Below are positions 36,356 to 44,675 of a DNA stretch of 64,000 bases, piece by piece. The DNA is from Solobacterium sp. (GTDB lineage Bacteria; Bacillota_I; Bacilli_A; Erysipelotrichales; Erysipelotrichaceae): contig JAILGV010000166.1 in NCBI GenBank assembly GCA_024696355.1, positions 20,436 through 84,435 on the forward strand. Direction: 5' to 3'. The position numbers were made by a program, and so were the translations under genes. The notes under the pieces are model-generated. The model was not told the origin of the DNA. It made no database searches and was given only the letters and a program-made list of their open reading frames with translations. Numbering within the stretch: the stretch's first letter is position 1; each line of letters starts with the position of its first letter.

Positions 36356-37186
36356 TCAGATTTTGATTTCATCGCGGTACATGGATACATAATGGTGAAA
36401 CAGAAGATCAAAGAAATATGTCATTCCGTATCTGGTGTACACATTTCTCTGGCTGATAATCACATCATTTGACTGTTCGCTCCGTGATAAATAGCAGACT
36501 GATTCATAGGATTTCGCCAGTTTCCTGGAATGATTGTAGGTGACAAGAACTTTGCGTGCTTTGATGGATTCCAGATCCGGTGCAATTACATGGGCATAAT
36601 TTCCCGATGCGGAACCGGTGATCATAAGATCGTTTTCGCCGAGAGATTCCAGAAGCTTCGTGTCCTGGGCATAGTCGGTGATGACACGGATCACTTTGCC
36701 GACGCAGAGCATTTCCTGCTGGAACTGCTTGACTGCGGATGAGCTTGCCTCACTCATAAACAGGATGATGTTTTCTGCATGATGTATCTTTGCACAGACA
36801 TTTCTCATTTCAAGTGTCGAGATGCTTTTGTTGATATCTTCCGTCATGGCTTTCAGGGCATTGCTCAGACCGTTGGCAAAATCGTCATAATCCACGTAAT
36901 CTATAAAGCGGTGAAAATGCTCGCGGGCTTCGCGGGCATTTTTTTTGAATACAGAAAAACTGTCAAATCCGAGAAGATGCACAAATCTGTGAATGCTTGA
37001 ACGGGACACAAAACAGTCTTTGGCCACCTTGTAAATGCTGAGCTTTTCAATGGTGTCCATATGCTCGAGAAGATACTTCGCAAGCAGAAAATATGTCTGA
37101 TCCTCATCGTTCGTATTCAGATACGACAGCAGGGAGGTCAGTGTATTGAACTGGTGTCTGTTGTAACTGTACTCGCTTTTTTTCAT
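36356..37186 (-). CDS. MurR/RpiR family transcriptional regulator
   Basis: DNA-binding regulator of 276 residues. The N-terminal HTH_6 domain (about 1-85) has the helix-turn-helix SIYKVAKDCFVSRSSIHRFV; the C-terminal SIS domain (about 110-260) binds a phosphosugar (NIILFMSEASSSAVKQFQQ, DLMITGSASGN). It is divergent from the GH1-PTS operon, with operator-like repeats in the shared 164-base interval, so it very likely controls that operon with a phospho-beta-glucoside effector. A 16-bp palindrome lies next to its own start codon. Whether it activates or represses is not shown by sequence. Confidence 0.88.
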   Translation of the reverse strand: MKKSEYSYNRHQFNTLTSLLSYLNTNDEDQTYFLLAKYLLEHMDTIEKLSIYKVAKDCFVSRSSIHRFVHLLGFDSFSVFKKNAREAREHFHRFIDYVDYDDFANGLSNALKAMTEDINKSISTLEMRNVCAKIHHAENIILFMSEASSSAVKQFQQEMLCVGKVIRVITDYAQDTKLLESLGENDLMITGSASGNYAHVIAPDLESIKARKVLVTYNHSRKLAKSYESVCYLSRSEQSNDVIISQRNVYTRYGMTYFFDLLFHHYVSMYRDEIKI

Positions 37187-37187
37187 A

Positions 37188-37203
37188 GATTTATATATAA
37201 ATC
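37188..37203. promoter_or_regulatory. 16-bp palindrome at the rpiR-type gene start
   Basis: GATTTATATATAAATC is a perfect palindrome 1 base upstream of the minus-strand ATG. It contains TATATA that may serve as -10; it could be an autoregulatory site or simply the promoter. Confidence 0.4.
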
Positions 37204-37247
37204 ACTTGCAGAATTAAAACAATGTCATTTAATTCAAAAACGGTGGT

Positions 37248-37268
37248 TGGTTTCATACAACGGAACCA
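37248..37268. promoter_or_regulatory. Operator-like inverted repeat, copy 1 (imperfect)
   Basis: TGGTTTCA-tacaa-CGGAACCA. It has the same left arm and 5-base spacer as copy 2; the right arm differs at two of eight positions. Confidence 0.6.
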
Positions 37269-37278
37269 TATTTACTGA

Positions 37279-37299
37279 TGGTTTCATGGTGTGAAACCA
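37279..37299. promoter_or_regulatory. Operator-like inverted repeat, copy 2 (perfect)
   Basis: TGGTTTCA-tggtg-TGAAACCA, a perfect 8-bp inverted repeat with a 5-base spacer. It lies 31 bp (about three helical turns) from copy 1 and 52 bases before the GH1 start. It is the likely binding site of the divergent RpiR-type regulator. Confidence 0.65.
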
Positions 37300-37350
37300 C
37301 AGAAACAGATTTAAAAATATATAGTGAAAATAACAGAAAGGGAGGAATTT

Positions 37351-38859
37351 ATGAAACATAAAGAGAATCCTGTATTTCCCAAAGGCTTTCTGTGGGGCGC
37401 TTCCAGTGCCGCATGGCAGGTTGAGGGAGGGACAGCAGAAGGCGGAAGAACTCCGGCCATCATTGACCTGAATTCACAGACAAAGAAGCCTTTTGCGGAC
37501 AATTCCATTGCGGCGGATCATTACCACCGCTTCAGGGAGGACGTTGCACTGATGAAGGAGTGCGGCTTTACTTCCTACCGTTTTTCACTGAGCTGGAGCA
37601 GAATCATTCCGGCAGATGACAGAAAGGTCAATCCCGAAGGCATTGCTTTCTACAATGCTCTGATCGATGAGCTGGTGGCTGCGGGAATCACGCCGATCGT
37701 TACACTGTATCACTATGACATGCCGGTCTGGGTCGATGAGAAGTTCGGCGGCTGGCATGACAGAGCGATCATTGACGAGTTTGATTTCTACTGCCGGACA
37801 TGCTTTGAGAATTTCGGCGACAGAGTCAAGTACTGGCTCAGCATCAACGAGCAGAACATGCAGATCGTTTACGGAGACTGGCTCGGAGTTTCCAAGGGAT
37901 GCACAAACTGGTTCGAGGAAAAATGGCAGATCAATCACATCATGAATCTCTGCCATGCCAAGGCTGTTATTGCCTGCCATGAAATCGTCGAAGGCGGAAA
38001 GATCGGCCCTGTGCCCGGATATGTTCCGATTTATCCGAAGAGCGCAAAACCGGAAGATCAGATCGCGGCGATGAATGCCGAGGAACTGACGCAGAAAATC
38101 TGGGATGATACTTATGCGTTCAGAGAATACAGCACATTTGTAAAGAATTACTGGAAGGAAAACAATATTGACCCGAAAATCCAGGAAGGCGATATGGAGC
38201 TGATCAGCAGGGCAAAGATCGATTTCTTTGCAATCAACTGCTACAGAAGCGACGTCGGAAAAGCACCGGATCCTTCCTATACACAGCTGATCGGACTGAA
38301 CAAATACGGAAGAAAAGGCGAGTTTGTTTATCCGAATATCCCGGGTGAATATGCACTTGACAGGAATGAATGGGTCGAGACGACTGACTGGGACTGGCAT
38401 ATCGACGGTGTTTCCATGCGGTATACAATGCGCTATATGTGGGATCATTATCATCTGCCGATGGTCATTACGGAGGCCGGCTTCGGAGCTCATGAAGATC
38501 TGGATGAAAACGGAGAAATTCATGACAGCTACCGTATCGATTATCTGCGTGATTATATCTACAATCTCGGTCTTGCGATTGCGGACGGCGTCGATGTCTT
38601 CGGCTTCAACCCCTGGTCCTTTACGGATCTGCTGAGTACCGGCAACGGTATGGCAAAGCGGTACGGACTGGTATTTGTCAACACAACCGATGACGATGTC
38701 AGAGATCTGAAGAGATATAAGAAAGATTCCTTCTACTGGTATTCAAGACTCATTAAATCCAACGGTCAGGAATGGGGAAAAGATATGACCGAATGGAGAG
38801 AGTTTACAAAAACAAGTGAAATTGCCAGTGATATCAAAGCTAAAAAGGGACAGGAATAA
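37351..38859 (+). CDS. Glycoside hydrolase family 1, 6-phospho-beta-glucosidase-like
   Basis: Cytosolic retaining beta-glycosidase of 502 residues. The N-terminal signature is FPKGFLWGASSAAWQVEGG, the acid/base motif LSINEQNMQ (Glu near 166; usual NEP is NEQ) and the nucleophile motif VITEAGFGAHE (Glu near 374; usual ENG is EAG). The gene is followed after 25 bases by a PTS EIIBC permease, so it should cleave the phosphorylated sugar delivered by it. Start at 37351 with GGGAGGA; an in-frame ATG at 37324 lacks one. Expression is probably controlled by the RpiR-type protein and the two upstream repeats. Confidence 0.9.
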   Translation: MKHKENPVFPKGFLWGASSAAWQVEGGTAEGGRTPAIIDLNSQTKKPFADNSIAADHYHRFREDVALMKECGFTSYRFSLSWSRIIPADDRKVNPEGIAFYNALIDELVAAGITPIVTLYHYDMPVWVDEKFGGWHDRAIIDEFDFYCRTCFENFGDRVKYWLSINEQNMQIVYGDWLGVSKGCTNWFEEKWQINHIMNLCHAKAVIACHEIVEGGKIGPVPGYVPIYPKSAKPEDQIAAMNAEELTQKIWDDTYAFREYSTFVKNYWKENNIDPKIQEGDMELISRAKIDFFAINCYRSDVGKAPDPSYTQLIGLNKYGRKGEFVYPNIPGEYALDRNEWVETTDWDWHIDGVSMRYTMRYMWDHYHLPMVITEAGFGAHEDLDENGEIHDSYRIDYLRDYIYNLGLAIADGVDVFGFNPWSFTDLLSTGNGMAKRYGLVFVNTTDDDVRDLKRYKKDSFYWYSRLIKSNGQEWGKDMTEWREFTKTSEIASDIKAKKGQE

Positions 38860-38884
38860 CAATCCTGCATAGAAAGGGAAAACA

Positions 38885-40273
38885 ATGGCAAAGAAGGATT
38901 ATAAGGCAATAGCTGAATCAATTATCAAAGTATGCGGAGGAGTTCCTAACATCTCCAATGTATCACACTGCATGACACGTCTCCGTCTTCAGCTGAGGGA
39001 TGGTTCCAAACTGGATGAAAATGCCGCAAAATCAGTTAAGGGCGTTTTGAATCTGATCAAACAGAACGGTGAATATCAGTTTGTCATCGGCCAGGACGTA
39101 CCGTCACTTTATGAAGAGTTCCAGAAGATTGACGGCATAAAGACAAGCGGTGAAGTCGCTGATGATGCGGCTCTGAAGGAAGATATGGCCGCTTCCAAGG
39201 GCAATTTCCTCAATACAGCCATGAGCTTTATCGGCGGTGTATTCTCACCGGTTATTCCGGTACTGGTTGCCGGAGGTCTTACCGGAGCGGTGCTGACACT
39301 GCTTACATCGTTCTTCGGAGTGTCAACAGACAGCGGAACATACACGGTACTGTATGCGCTGAATCAGGCAACATTCTACTTCCTGCCGGTATTTATCGGC
39401 TTCTCTGCGGCTACACGTCTGAAGTCCAACGGTTATCTCGGCGCATTCCTCGCCTGCATTATGCTCTACAGCACAATCAACGGTCAGGAAGGCCTGAGTT
39501 TCTTCGGAATTCCCATTCAGGCAATCGGCTACAATGCGAATATTTTCCCGATTATTCTCGGTGTTCTGTTCATGAGCTTTGTCTACAAGTGGCTGCAGAA
39601 GGTTATGCCGGTTTATATGAGAACAATCTTTGTGCCGCTGTGCACAATGCTGATCACTGTTCCCGTAACACTGATCGTTCTCGGTCCGATCGGCAACACT
39701 GTAGGTACATGGCTGGCAAACGGCGTTCTTGCAATCTACAGAGCATTCCCGGCTCTCGCTGTCGGAATCATCGGTGCTCTGACATGCTGGATGGTATTCT
39801 TCGGAATGAACAACGCTACATATCCGATCGTATTCCTGCTCCTTGCCGAAGTGGGAAGTGATCCTCTGATCTGTACAGGTATGGCTCCGGCAAACGTTGC
39901 TGTAGGCGGTGCATGTCTGGCAGCTGCAGTTCTTGCCAAGAATGCCGAAGAAAAATCTGTTGCGGCAGGTGCCGGCGTAACTGCGCTGTGCGGCATTACC
40001 GAACCGGGCGTATACGGTGTTCTGTTTGTCAAGCGCTATCCGCTGATCGGTGCAATGATCGGCGGCGGTCTCGGCGGATTTATTGCCGGTCTGTTCGGTC
40101 TGACACAGTTCGTCATTTCCACACCGGGCTTCATCTCTTTCCCTGCATATATCAATCCTGACGGAACATCCGGCAACCTGATCGGAATGCTTCTGGTTAT
40201 GATTCTTGCTGTAGCTGTTGCCTTTGCGGTAACGTTTGTGCTCGGAAAAAGATTTGAAGCAAAAAAAGCTTAA
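38885..40273 (+). CDS. PTS transporter EIIBC, glucose/beta-glucoside superfamily
   Basis: Membrane permease that imports and phosphorylates a sugar; 462 residues. The EIIB domain is N-terminal (about 1-80) with its phosphorylatable Cys in NVSHCMTRLRLQL (near 30), followed by the hydrophobic EIIC domain (about 105-455). No EIIA domain is fused and none is nearby, so phosphate must come from an EIIA encoded elsewhere. Together with the GH1 enzyme it forms a two-gene beta-glucoside uptake and hydrolysis operon. Confidence 0.92.
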   Translation: MAKKDYKAIAESIIKVCGGVPNISNVSHCMTRLRLQLRDGSKLDENAAKSVKGVLNLIKQNGEYQFVIGQDVPSLYEEFQKIDGIKTSGEVADDAALKEDMAASKGNFLNTAMSFIGGVFSPVIPVLVAGGLTGAVLTLLTSFFGVSTDSGTYTVLYALNQATFYFLPVFIGFSAATRLKSNGYLGAFLACIMLYSTINGQEGLSFFGIPIQAIGYNANIFPIILGVLFMSFVYKWLQKVMPVYMRTIFVPLCTMLITVPVTLIVLGPIGNTVGTWLANGVLAIYRAFPALAVGIIGALTCWMVFFGMNNATYPIVFLLLAEVGSDPLICTGMAPANVAVGGACLAAAVLAKNAEEKSVAAGAGVTALCGITEPGVYGVLFVKRYPLIGAMIGGGLGGFIAGLFGLTQFVISTPGFISFPAYINPDGTSGNLIGMLLVMILAVAVAFAVTFVLGKRFEAKKA

Positions 40274-40333
40274 TTACTGAATAATCCTGAACAATCCTGC
40301 TTTAAATCCTGAAAAGGAATATGGGGGAGGATT

Positions 40334-40373
40334 AGCGGATACCGGCAGAACAACTGCTGATATCCGCTTTTTG
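40334..40373 (+). terminator. Terminator after the PTS gene
   Basis: AGCGGATA (40334-40341) pairs with TATCCGCT (40361-40368), with inner GCAG/CTGC pairing, followed by TTTTTG. Confidence 0.88.
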
Positions 40374-40471
40374 TATGTAACCGGCATACGGGCTGAATGT
40401 GACGCTGAGGACTTGTATTTTGAACAAAGCCGGAAAGCATTTATGATACTATTATTTCAGGAGGATCATGT

Positions 40472-41242
40472 ATGTGGAATTCTTTTGATACAGCCGATTA
40501 CAGCGGCATGATCGCTGAAACAATCACAATTAAAGGACATGACGGCAGGCCGGTAAGGGCATATTTTTCAAGACCTCTCGGTAAAGAATCTGTCCCCGGC
40601 ATCGTTCTGATTCCTCATATGCCCGGGTGGGATGAATACTGCCGCGAAGCATCCAGACGCTTCAGCGAGCACGGATATGCAGTCATCTGTCCGAATATTT
40701 ATGAAGACTACGGGCACGGTACACCTGTTGAAGTGTCAGCCAGAATGCGCAATGCCGGAATTGTGCCGGACAGCAGTGTTATGGAAGACTGCAGCAGCGC
40801 ACTCAGCTTTCTGCGGAGTCAGCCGAACTCAAATGGGAAAACGGGAGTCATCGGCATGTGTTCCGGCGGACGTCATACATTCCTTGCCGCATGTACGCTT
40901 GACGGTATTGATGCAGCGGCGGACTTATGGGGCGGCGGCGTTGCCTGTTCCGAGGATCAGCTGACACCGTCCAGACCGAAAGCACCGATTGATTTTGCGG
41001 CAGGCCTCAGCTGCCCGCTGATCGGCATTTTCGGAAACGATGACCGCTCTCCGGACCGCGATGAAGTAAACAGAACCGAGGAAGTCCTGAAGTCTCTCGG
41101 CAAGGATTACAGATTTTACCGCTACGACGGTGCCGGACACGGAATCTGGTACTACGACAAACCCATGTACCGGCAGGAAGCCGCAATGGACTCTTTCAAC
41201 AAGGTACTGGATTTCTTTGATGAGCATCTGAAAAAAGAATAA
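40472..41242 (+). CDS. Dienelactone hydrolase family protein
   Basis: Alpha/beta hydrolase of 256 residues, cytosolic. The nucleophile elbow is IGMCSGGRH (Cys near 130, as in true dienelactone hydrolases), the acid is in FGNDDRSPDRDE and the His in GAGHGIWYYDKP. Substrate unknown; such proteins hydrolyse lactones or activated esters. The start follows AGGAGG. It is followed after 3 bases by a radical SAM gene, so the two share a transcript. Confidence 0.85.
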   Translation: MWNSFDTADYSGMIAETITIKGHDGRPVRAYFSRPLGKESVPGIVLIPHMPGWDEYCREASRRFSEHGYAVICPNIYEDYGHGTPVEVSARMRNAGIVPDSSVMEDCSSALSFLRSQPNSNGKTGVIGMCSGGRHTFLAACTLDGIDAAADLWGGGVACSEDQLTPSRPKAPIDFAAGLSCPLIGIFGNDDRSPDRDEVNRTEEVLKSLGKDYRFYRYDGAGHGIWYYDKPMYRQEAAMDSFNKVLDFFDEHLKKE

Positions 41243-41245
41243 AAC

Positions 41246-42433
41246 ATGAATAAACAGGATTCTTTTGTCATGATGGTAAAGCCGGTGGGATCACGATGCA
41301 ATATGAGGTGTTCCTACTGTTATTACCTGGACAAGGGCAGATACTCCATGCATAAAAAACAGAGCTGTATGAAAACAGCTCTTTTGGAACGGATCATAAG
41401 GGAAACGATCCAGAGTCAGAAGGGTGAGGTTATTTCATTCGTGTGGCACGGAGGAGAGCCGCTGCTTGCCGGAATTCCGTTTTATCAGAAGGCGGTTGAA
41501 CTTGAGAGGAAATACCTTCCGTCCGGGAGAACGGTATGGAACAATATCCAGACGAACGGTCTTCTGCTGAACGATGAATGGTGCAGATTTCTGGTGCAGA
41601 ACCGTTTTGATATAGGCATCAGCATTGACGGAACGGAAGCAGTTCATAATCAGAACCGCAGGGATATCGGCGGTTCCGGAACATGGCAGAGAATCAGGAC
41701 AAATATCGGACGGCTGAAGAGATACCGGATACTTCCGGATCTTCTGTGTACGGTAAACAGTACCTCCGTGAAAGACCCGATGGGGGTGTATCACTGTCTG
41801 AAGGAACTTGATACAGGCTGGATTCAGTTTATTCCGATCGTGATCCGCAGGGAAGACGGCTCATATTCGTCATTGTCCGTTGCTCCGGAAGAATACGGAG
41901 CGTTTCTCTGCGCGGTATTTGACGAGTGGATCACTGAGGATCTGGGAAAAACTGATGTGCAGCTGTTTGCCGAAACTGCCAGAGTGGCTGCCGGGGGAAG
42001 TCCTGCGGTTTGCTGGCTGACGGAAACATGCGGGAAAGTACTGATTGCCGAAGAGGACGGAAGCATTTATTCATGCGATCATTTTGTGGATGATCAGCAC
42101 AGGCTGGGAAACATTCAGAATACAAAACTGGACCGGATGGTTTATTCACGCAGACAGACTGATTTCGGTGAATCAAAAAAGACGGCATTAAGCAGAAAAT
42201 GCAGGGAATGCAGCTGGCTGAAATACTGCGGCGGGGGATGCCTGAAAGACCGCTTCAAAACAGGAAATGAGGATGAGGCACAGTATTATCTGTGTGAGGG
42301 CATGAAGATGTTTTATGCGCATGCAGTTAAGCTGCTTGAAAAGGCAACCGTGATGTCAGCGGACAGGCATACTTCGGAACAGATCATGAACGAAATGAAA
42401 AGGGCTCTGAAGAAAGACGGTGTCTCCGGCTGA
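41246..42433 (+). CDS. Radical SAM/SPASM enzyme, anaerobic sulfatase-maturase (anSME) type
   Basis: 395 residues. The radical SAM cluster motif CNMRCSYCYYLDKG is at residues 18-31, with WHGGEPLLAG following. The C-terminal SPASM/auxiliary cluster cysteines are in ETCGKVLIAEEDGSIYSCDH and CRECSWLKYCGGGCLKDR. This is the layout of anSME enzymes, which convert a Cys or Ser in a sulfatase to formylglycine. No sulfatase is in the window, so the substrate is either encoded elsewhere or is a different peptide. The link to the dienelactone-hydrolase-like gene is positional only. Confidence 0.85.
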   Translation: MNKQDSFVMMVKPVGSRCNMRCSYCYYLDKGRYSMHKKQSCMKTALLERIIRETIQSQKGEVISFVWHGGEPLLAGIPFYQKAVELERKYLPSGRTVWNNIQTNGLLLNDEWCRFLVQNRFDIGISIDGTEAVHNQNRRDIGGSGTWQRIRTNIGRLKRYRILPDLLCTVNSTSVKDPMGVYHCLKELDTGWIQFIPIVIRREDGSYSSLSVAPEEYGAFLCAVFDEWITEDLGKTDVQLFAETARVAAGGSPAVCWLTETCGKVLIAEEDGSIYSCDHFVDDQHRLGNIQNTKLDRMVYSRRQTDFGESKKTALSRKCRECSWLKYCGGGCLKDRFKTGNEDEAQYYLCEGMKMFYAHAVKLLEKATVMSADRHTSEQIMNEMKRALKKDGVSG

Positions 42434-42443
42434 CAGCCGGGAC

Positions 42444-42466
42444 GGCTTTCTCAAAAGCCCTTTTTT
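42444..42466. terminator. Terminator between the radical SAM gene and the convergent transglutaminase-like gene
   Basis: GGCTTT (42444-42449) and AAAGCC (42454-42459), loop CTCA, then CTTTTTT. A second small hairpin (CCGGC/GCCGG) overlaps the radical SAM stop codon. Confidence 0.75.
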
Positions 42467-43817
42467 ATGCGGTTTTCTTACAGTCTATAACGGTGCGTTC
42501 GGTTTCGAATTCACTTCCGTCAAGCCCGCGGTCCTCATATTCCGCTTCACCGCTCTGGTTGTCATAAGGGTCGATCCGGTAATGTTTTTTCGGAGGATCA
42601 AATTCACACATGAATTCCGAGCATGATGCCATGCGGAAGGGGTCAAGGTTTCCGAAGTAGTAGTTATGTCTTTCGGTGTTTCCTGCCCTGTATGCCGCTC
42701 CGCCGAACGAACAGTCCGCGAACATCCATCCGTAAGGTGCTGCATAGAACATTGCCCAGTCATGGTTTCCGATATCAGACGGTTCGACAAACTGACCGCT
42801 CTGCCATCTGGCAGGAATTCCAAGGTATCTGCACAGGGTGATGAATGTCAGCGCCTGCACTCCGCAGTCGCCTTTCATTTCTCCGATTGCATATTCCGGG
42901 ATGATTCCGAGCAGAAGATACTGCCGGACAAAGGAATATACCATTTTTGTTGTCACAAAGTCATAGACCCGTCTGGCAAGAACGACAGGGTCGGTTTCAG
43001 TGCCTCTGAGTCTGTCACCGATCAAACGGATAACCGGTGTAAATACGATCTGAGGTGCTTCTTCTCTGGTGAATTCCCTGAAGTTTCCGTCATCAAAGCC
43101 TTTTTCCGGACAGTTGTAAACAGTCTCGGAATCATATTCATACTCGACTGCAAACGGCCTGTTCTCCTGAAATGCACCGCTGAAGCAGACCGTTCTCTGT
43201 CCGCTGTGCAGGTCAGATGCATATCCTTCCGGTTCGGTGCTGATGATTCTGATATTTTTCATATTGACTGCATCAGTGGGTACGGGAAGATGGACCGTGA
43301 TCTTTTCGCCGGGGCGGAATGCCTCGTCCTTTATCCGAAGCTGATGACGCAGGCGGAAATGCCAGACGGCATGTCCGTTCTTCTTCATGCATGCGATGTT
43401 TTCGTCAAGAAGGGGATTTGCGTAGAAATCTTTGTCTATGCCCGCCCGTTTTGCAAGATCGGGATAAACTTTTTTCATTGTGCCGAAGAAACGTTTGTAG
43501 AGCCGTTTTTCACCGTTGATGTAAACAAACTCGGCAGCGCGTCTGTCTTCCCACTGCTGCAGTTCCTCCATTGTAAAGTCAGGGATTTCCTGACGGATCA
43601 TCTGCAGGCCTTCTTCTTCCGTATAAGGGTAGTTTTCCGGATAACGGCGGAGAATCTCTTTTTCGAGAATCAGCCGCTCCTTCATTTCTTCAGGAACTTT
43701 GTCATCATCAAGCATCATGTCAATGATGCTGTCAGCTTTTGAAAGATCACCGATGTCCTTATATTTGCGGATTATTTCCGGAAGGGCGATTCCCAGGTAT
43801 TTCATTTTCTCGAGCAT
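42465..43817 (-). CDS. Transglutaminase-like (papain-like fold) protein
   Basis: Cytosolic 450-residue protein with no signal peptide. Residues about 150-250 form a beta domain; the transglutaminase-core follows with the triad MKGDCGVQALTF (Cys318), GNHDWAMFY (His) and WMFADCSFGG (Asp). Such proteins are usually proteases or amidases rather than true cross-linkers. The N-terminal 150 residues are helical and charged, with no assigned domain. AAAGGAGA precedes the ATG at 43817, and TATAAT lies at 43844-43849 on this strand. Substrate unknown. Confidence 0.82.
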   Translation of the reverse strand: MLEKMKYLGIALPEIIRKYKDIGDLSKADSIIDMMLDDDKVPEEMKERLILEKEILRRYPENYPYTEEEGLQMIRQEIPDFTMEELQQWEDRRAAEFVYINGEKRLYKRFFGTMKKVYPDLAKRAGIDKDFYANPLLDENIACMKKNGHAVWHFRLRHQLRIKDEAFRPGEKITVHLPVPTDAVNMKNIRIISTEPEGYASDLHSGQRTVCFSGAFQENRPFAVEYEYDSETVYNCPEKGFDDGNFREFTREEAPQIVFTPVIRLIGDRLRGTETDPVVLARRVYDFVTTKMVYSFVRQYLLLGIIPEYAIGEMKGDCGVQALTFITLCRYLGIPARWQSGQFVEPSDIGNHDWAMFYAAPYGWMFADCSFGGAAYRAGNTERHNYYFGNLDPFRMASCSEFMCEFDPPKKHYRIDPYDNQSGEAEYEDRGLDGSEFETERTVIDCKKTA

Positions 43818-43913
43818 AGAGCATTCTCCTTTGCATTTGAATCATTATAACCTTTAAATGAACATTCAGCATCATGATATGAAAATGATGATAATATGGA
43901 TTCGGAGATTATT

Positions 43914-44552
43914 ATGAAAGACAAAAAGCAGATAATCATAACAACACTCTTCTGCCTTCTGCCTTCGGCTGCAGGATTTCTGCTGTGGAACAGACTTCCG
44001 GAACAGGTCCCCGTGCATTATGGTTTCGACGGTCAGCCGGACGGTTATTCTTCCCGCATCACCGCAGTGCTGATGCTTCCGGTTCTTATGGCGGCGGTGA
44101 ATCTGTTTGTCCATTTCATGCTGTCGCTGGATCCGTCATCCCGTGACGGCGGGAATGAGAGAATCATACGGGCAGCCGGCTGGCTTGTTCCTCTGATTTC
44201 GCTGTTTTCCGAACTGATGATACTTCTTCCTTCTCTCGGTGTTAATGTCAGTCCTTCTTCCGTTCTGTCTGCGGAAGCCGGCACCATATTTGCCCTGGCA
44301 GGCAGATATCTGCCTGATACAGCTGTGAGCCGTACTGTCGGATTCAGATTGCCCTGGACGCTGAACAGTGCGGAAAACTGGAAAAGAACACATATCCTTG
44401 CCGGAAAAATCTGGACGCTGGCCGGCCTCTTTCTGCTGATTGCAGCTTTGACTGATCATAATGTTTCTGCCTTGACGGTATCCGCAGTCATTTTCGCTGC
44501 GGCAGCGGTTCCTTCGCTGTATTCATATTACCTTTACCGGAAAGGGTGCTGA
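43914..44552 (+). CDS. SdpI family membrane protein (DUF1648)
   Basis: Membrane protein of 212 residues with about six hydrophobic helices. The first part (LPEQVPVHYGFDGQPDGY) is the DUF1648 signature and the later GRYLPDTAVSRTVGFRLPW, NSAENWKRTHILAGKIW is the SdpI signature. In B. subtilis SdpI gives immunity to the toxin SdpC and acts as a signal. No toxin gene is near, so a general stress or orphan immunity role is possible. Start at 43914 is supported by CGGAG at 43903; an ATG at 43896 falls in the likely -10 (GATAAT at 43890). Confidence 0.8.
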   Translation: MKDKKQIIITTLFCLLPSAAGFLLWNRLPEQVPVHYGFDGQPDGYSSRITAVLMLPVLMAAVNLFVHFMLSLDPSSRDGGNERIIRAAGWLVPLISLFSELMILLPSLGVNVSPSSVLSAEAGTIFALAGRYLPDTAVSRTVGFRLPWTLNSAENWKRTHILAGKIWTLAGLFLLIAALTDHNVSALTVSAVIFAAAAVPSLYSYYLYRKGC

Positions 44553-44600
44553 CAGGCGTTAAGATCAAAAGGCTGAAAAGTGCATATCAGAACAGAAATT

Positions 44601-44620
44601 CTTTACTTTTCACTTTACTT
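44601..44620 (+). repeat. Short direct repeat upstream of pfkA
   Basis: CTTTACTT occurs twice (44601-44608 and 44613-44620) with a 12-base period, about 55-75 bases before the gene. It may be a regulator site or a -35 region. Confidence 0.3.
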
Positions 44621-44675
44621 GGAAAGCAAACATGGAGTTTAATAATTATATAGATTATCTTTGGAGGATCATTCA

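Noticed and set aside
37585..38523. Minus-strand open frame (about 312 codons) opposite the GH1 gene
   Set aside because: Antisense to an intact GH1 enzyme; no Shine-Dalgarno or domain.
42666..43742. Long plus-strand open frame opposite the transglutaminase-like gene
   Set aside because: The minus-strand protein has an intact catalytic triad and good start signals; the opposite frame is Cys/Phe-rich and featureless, as expected of a shadow.
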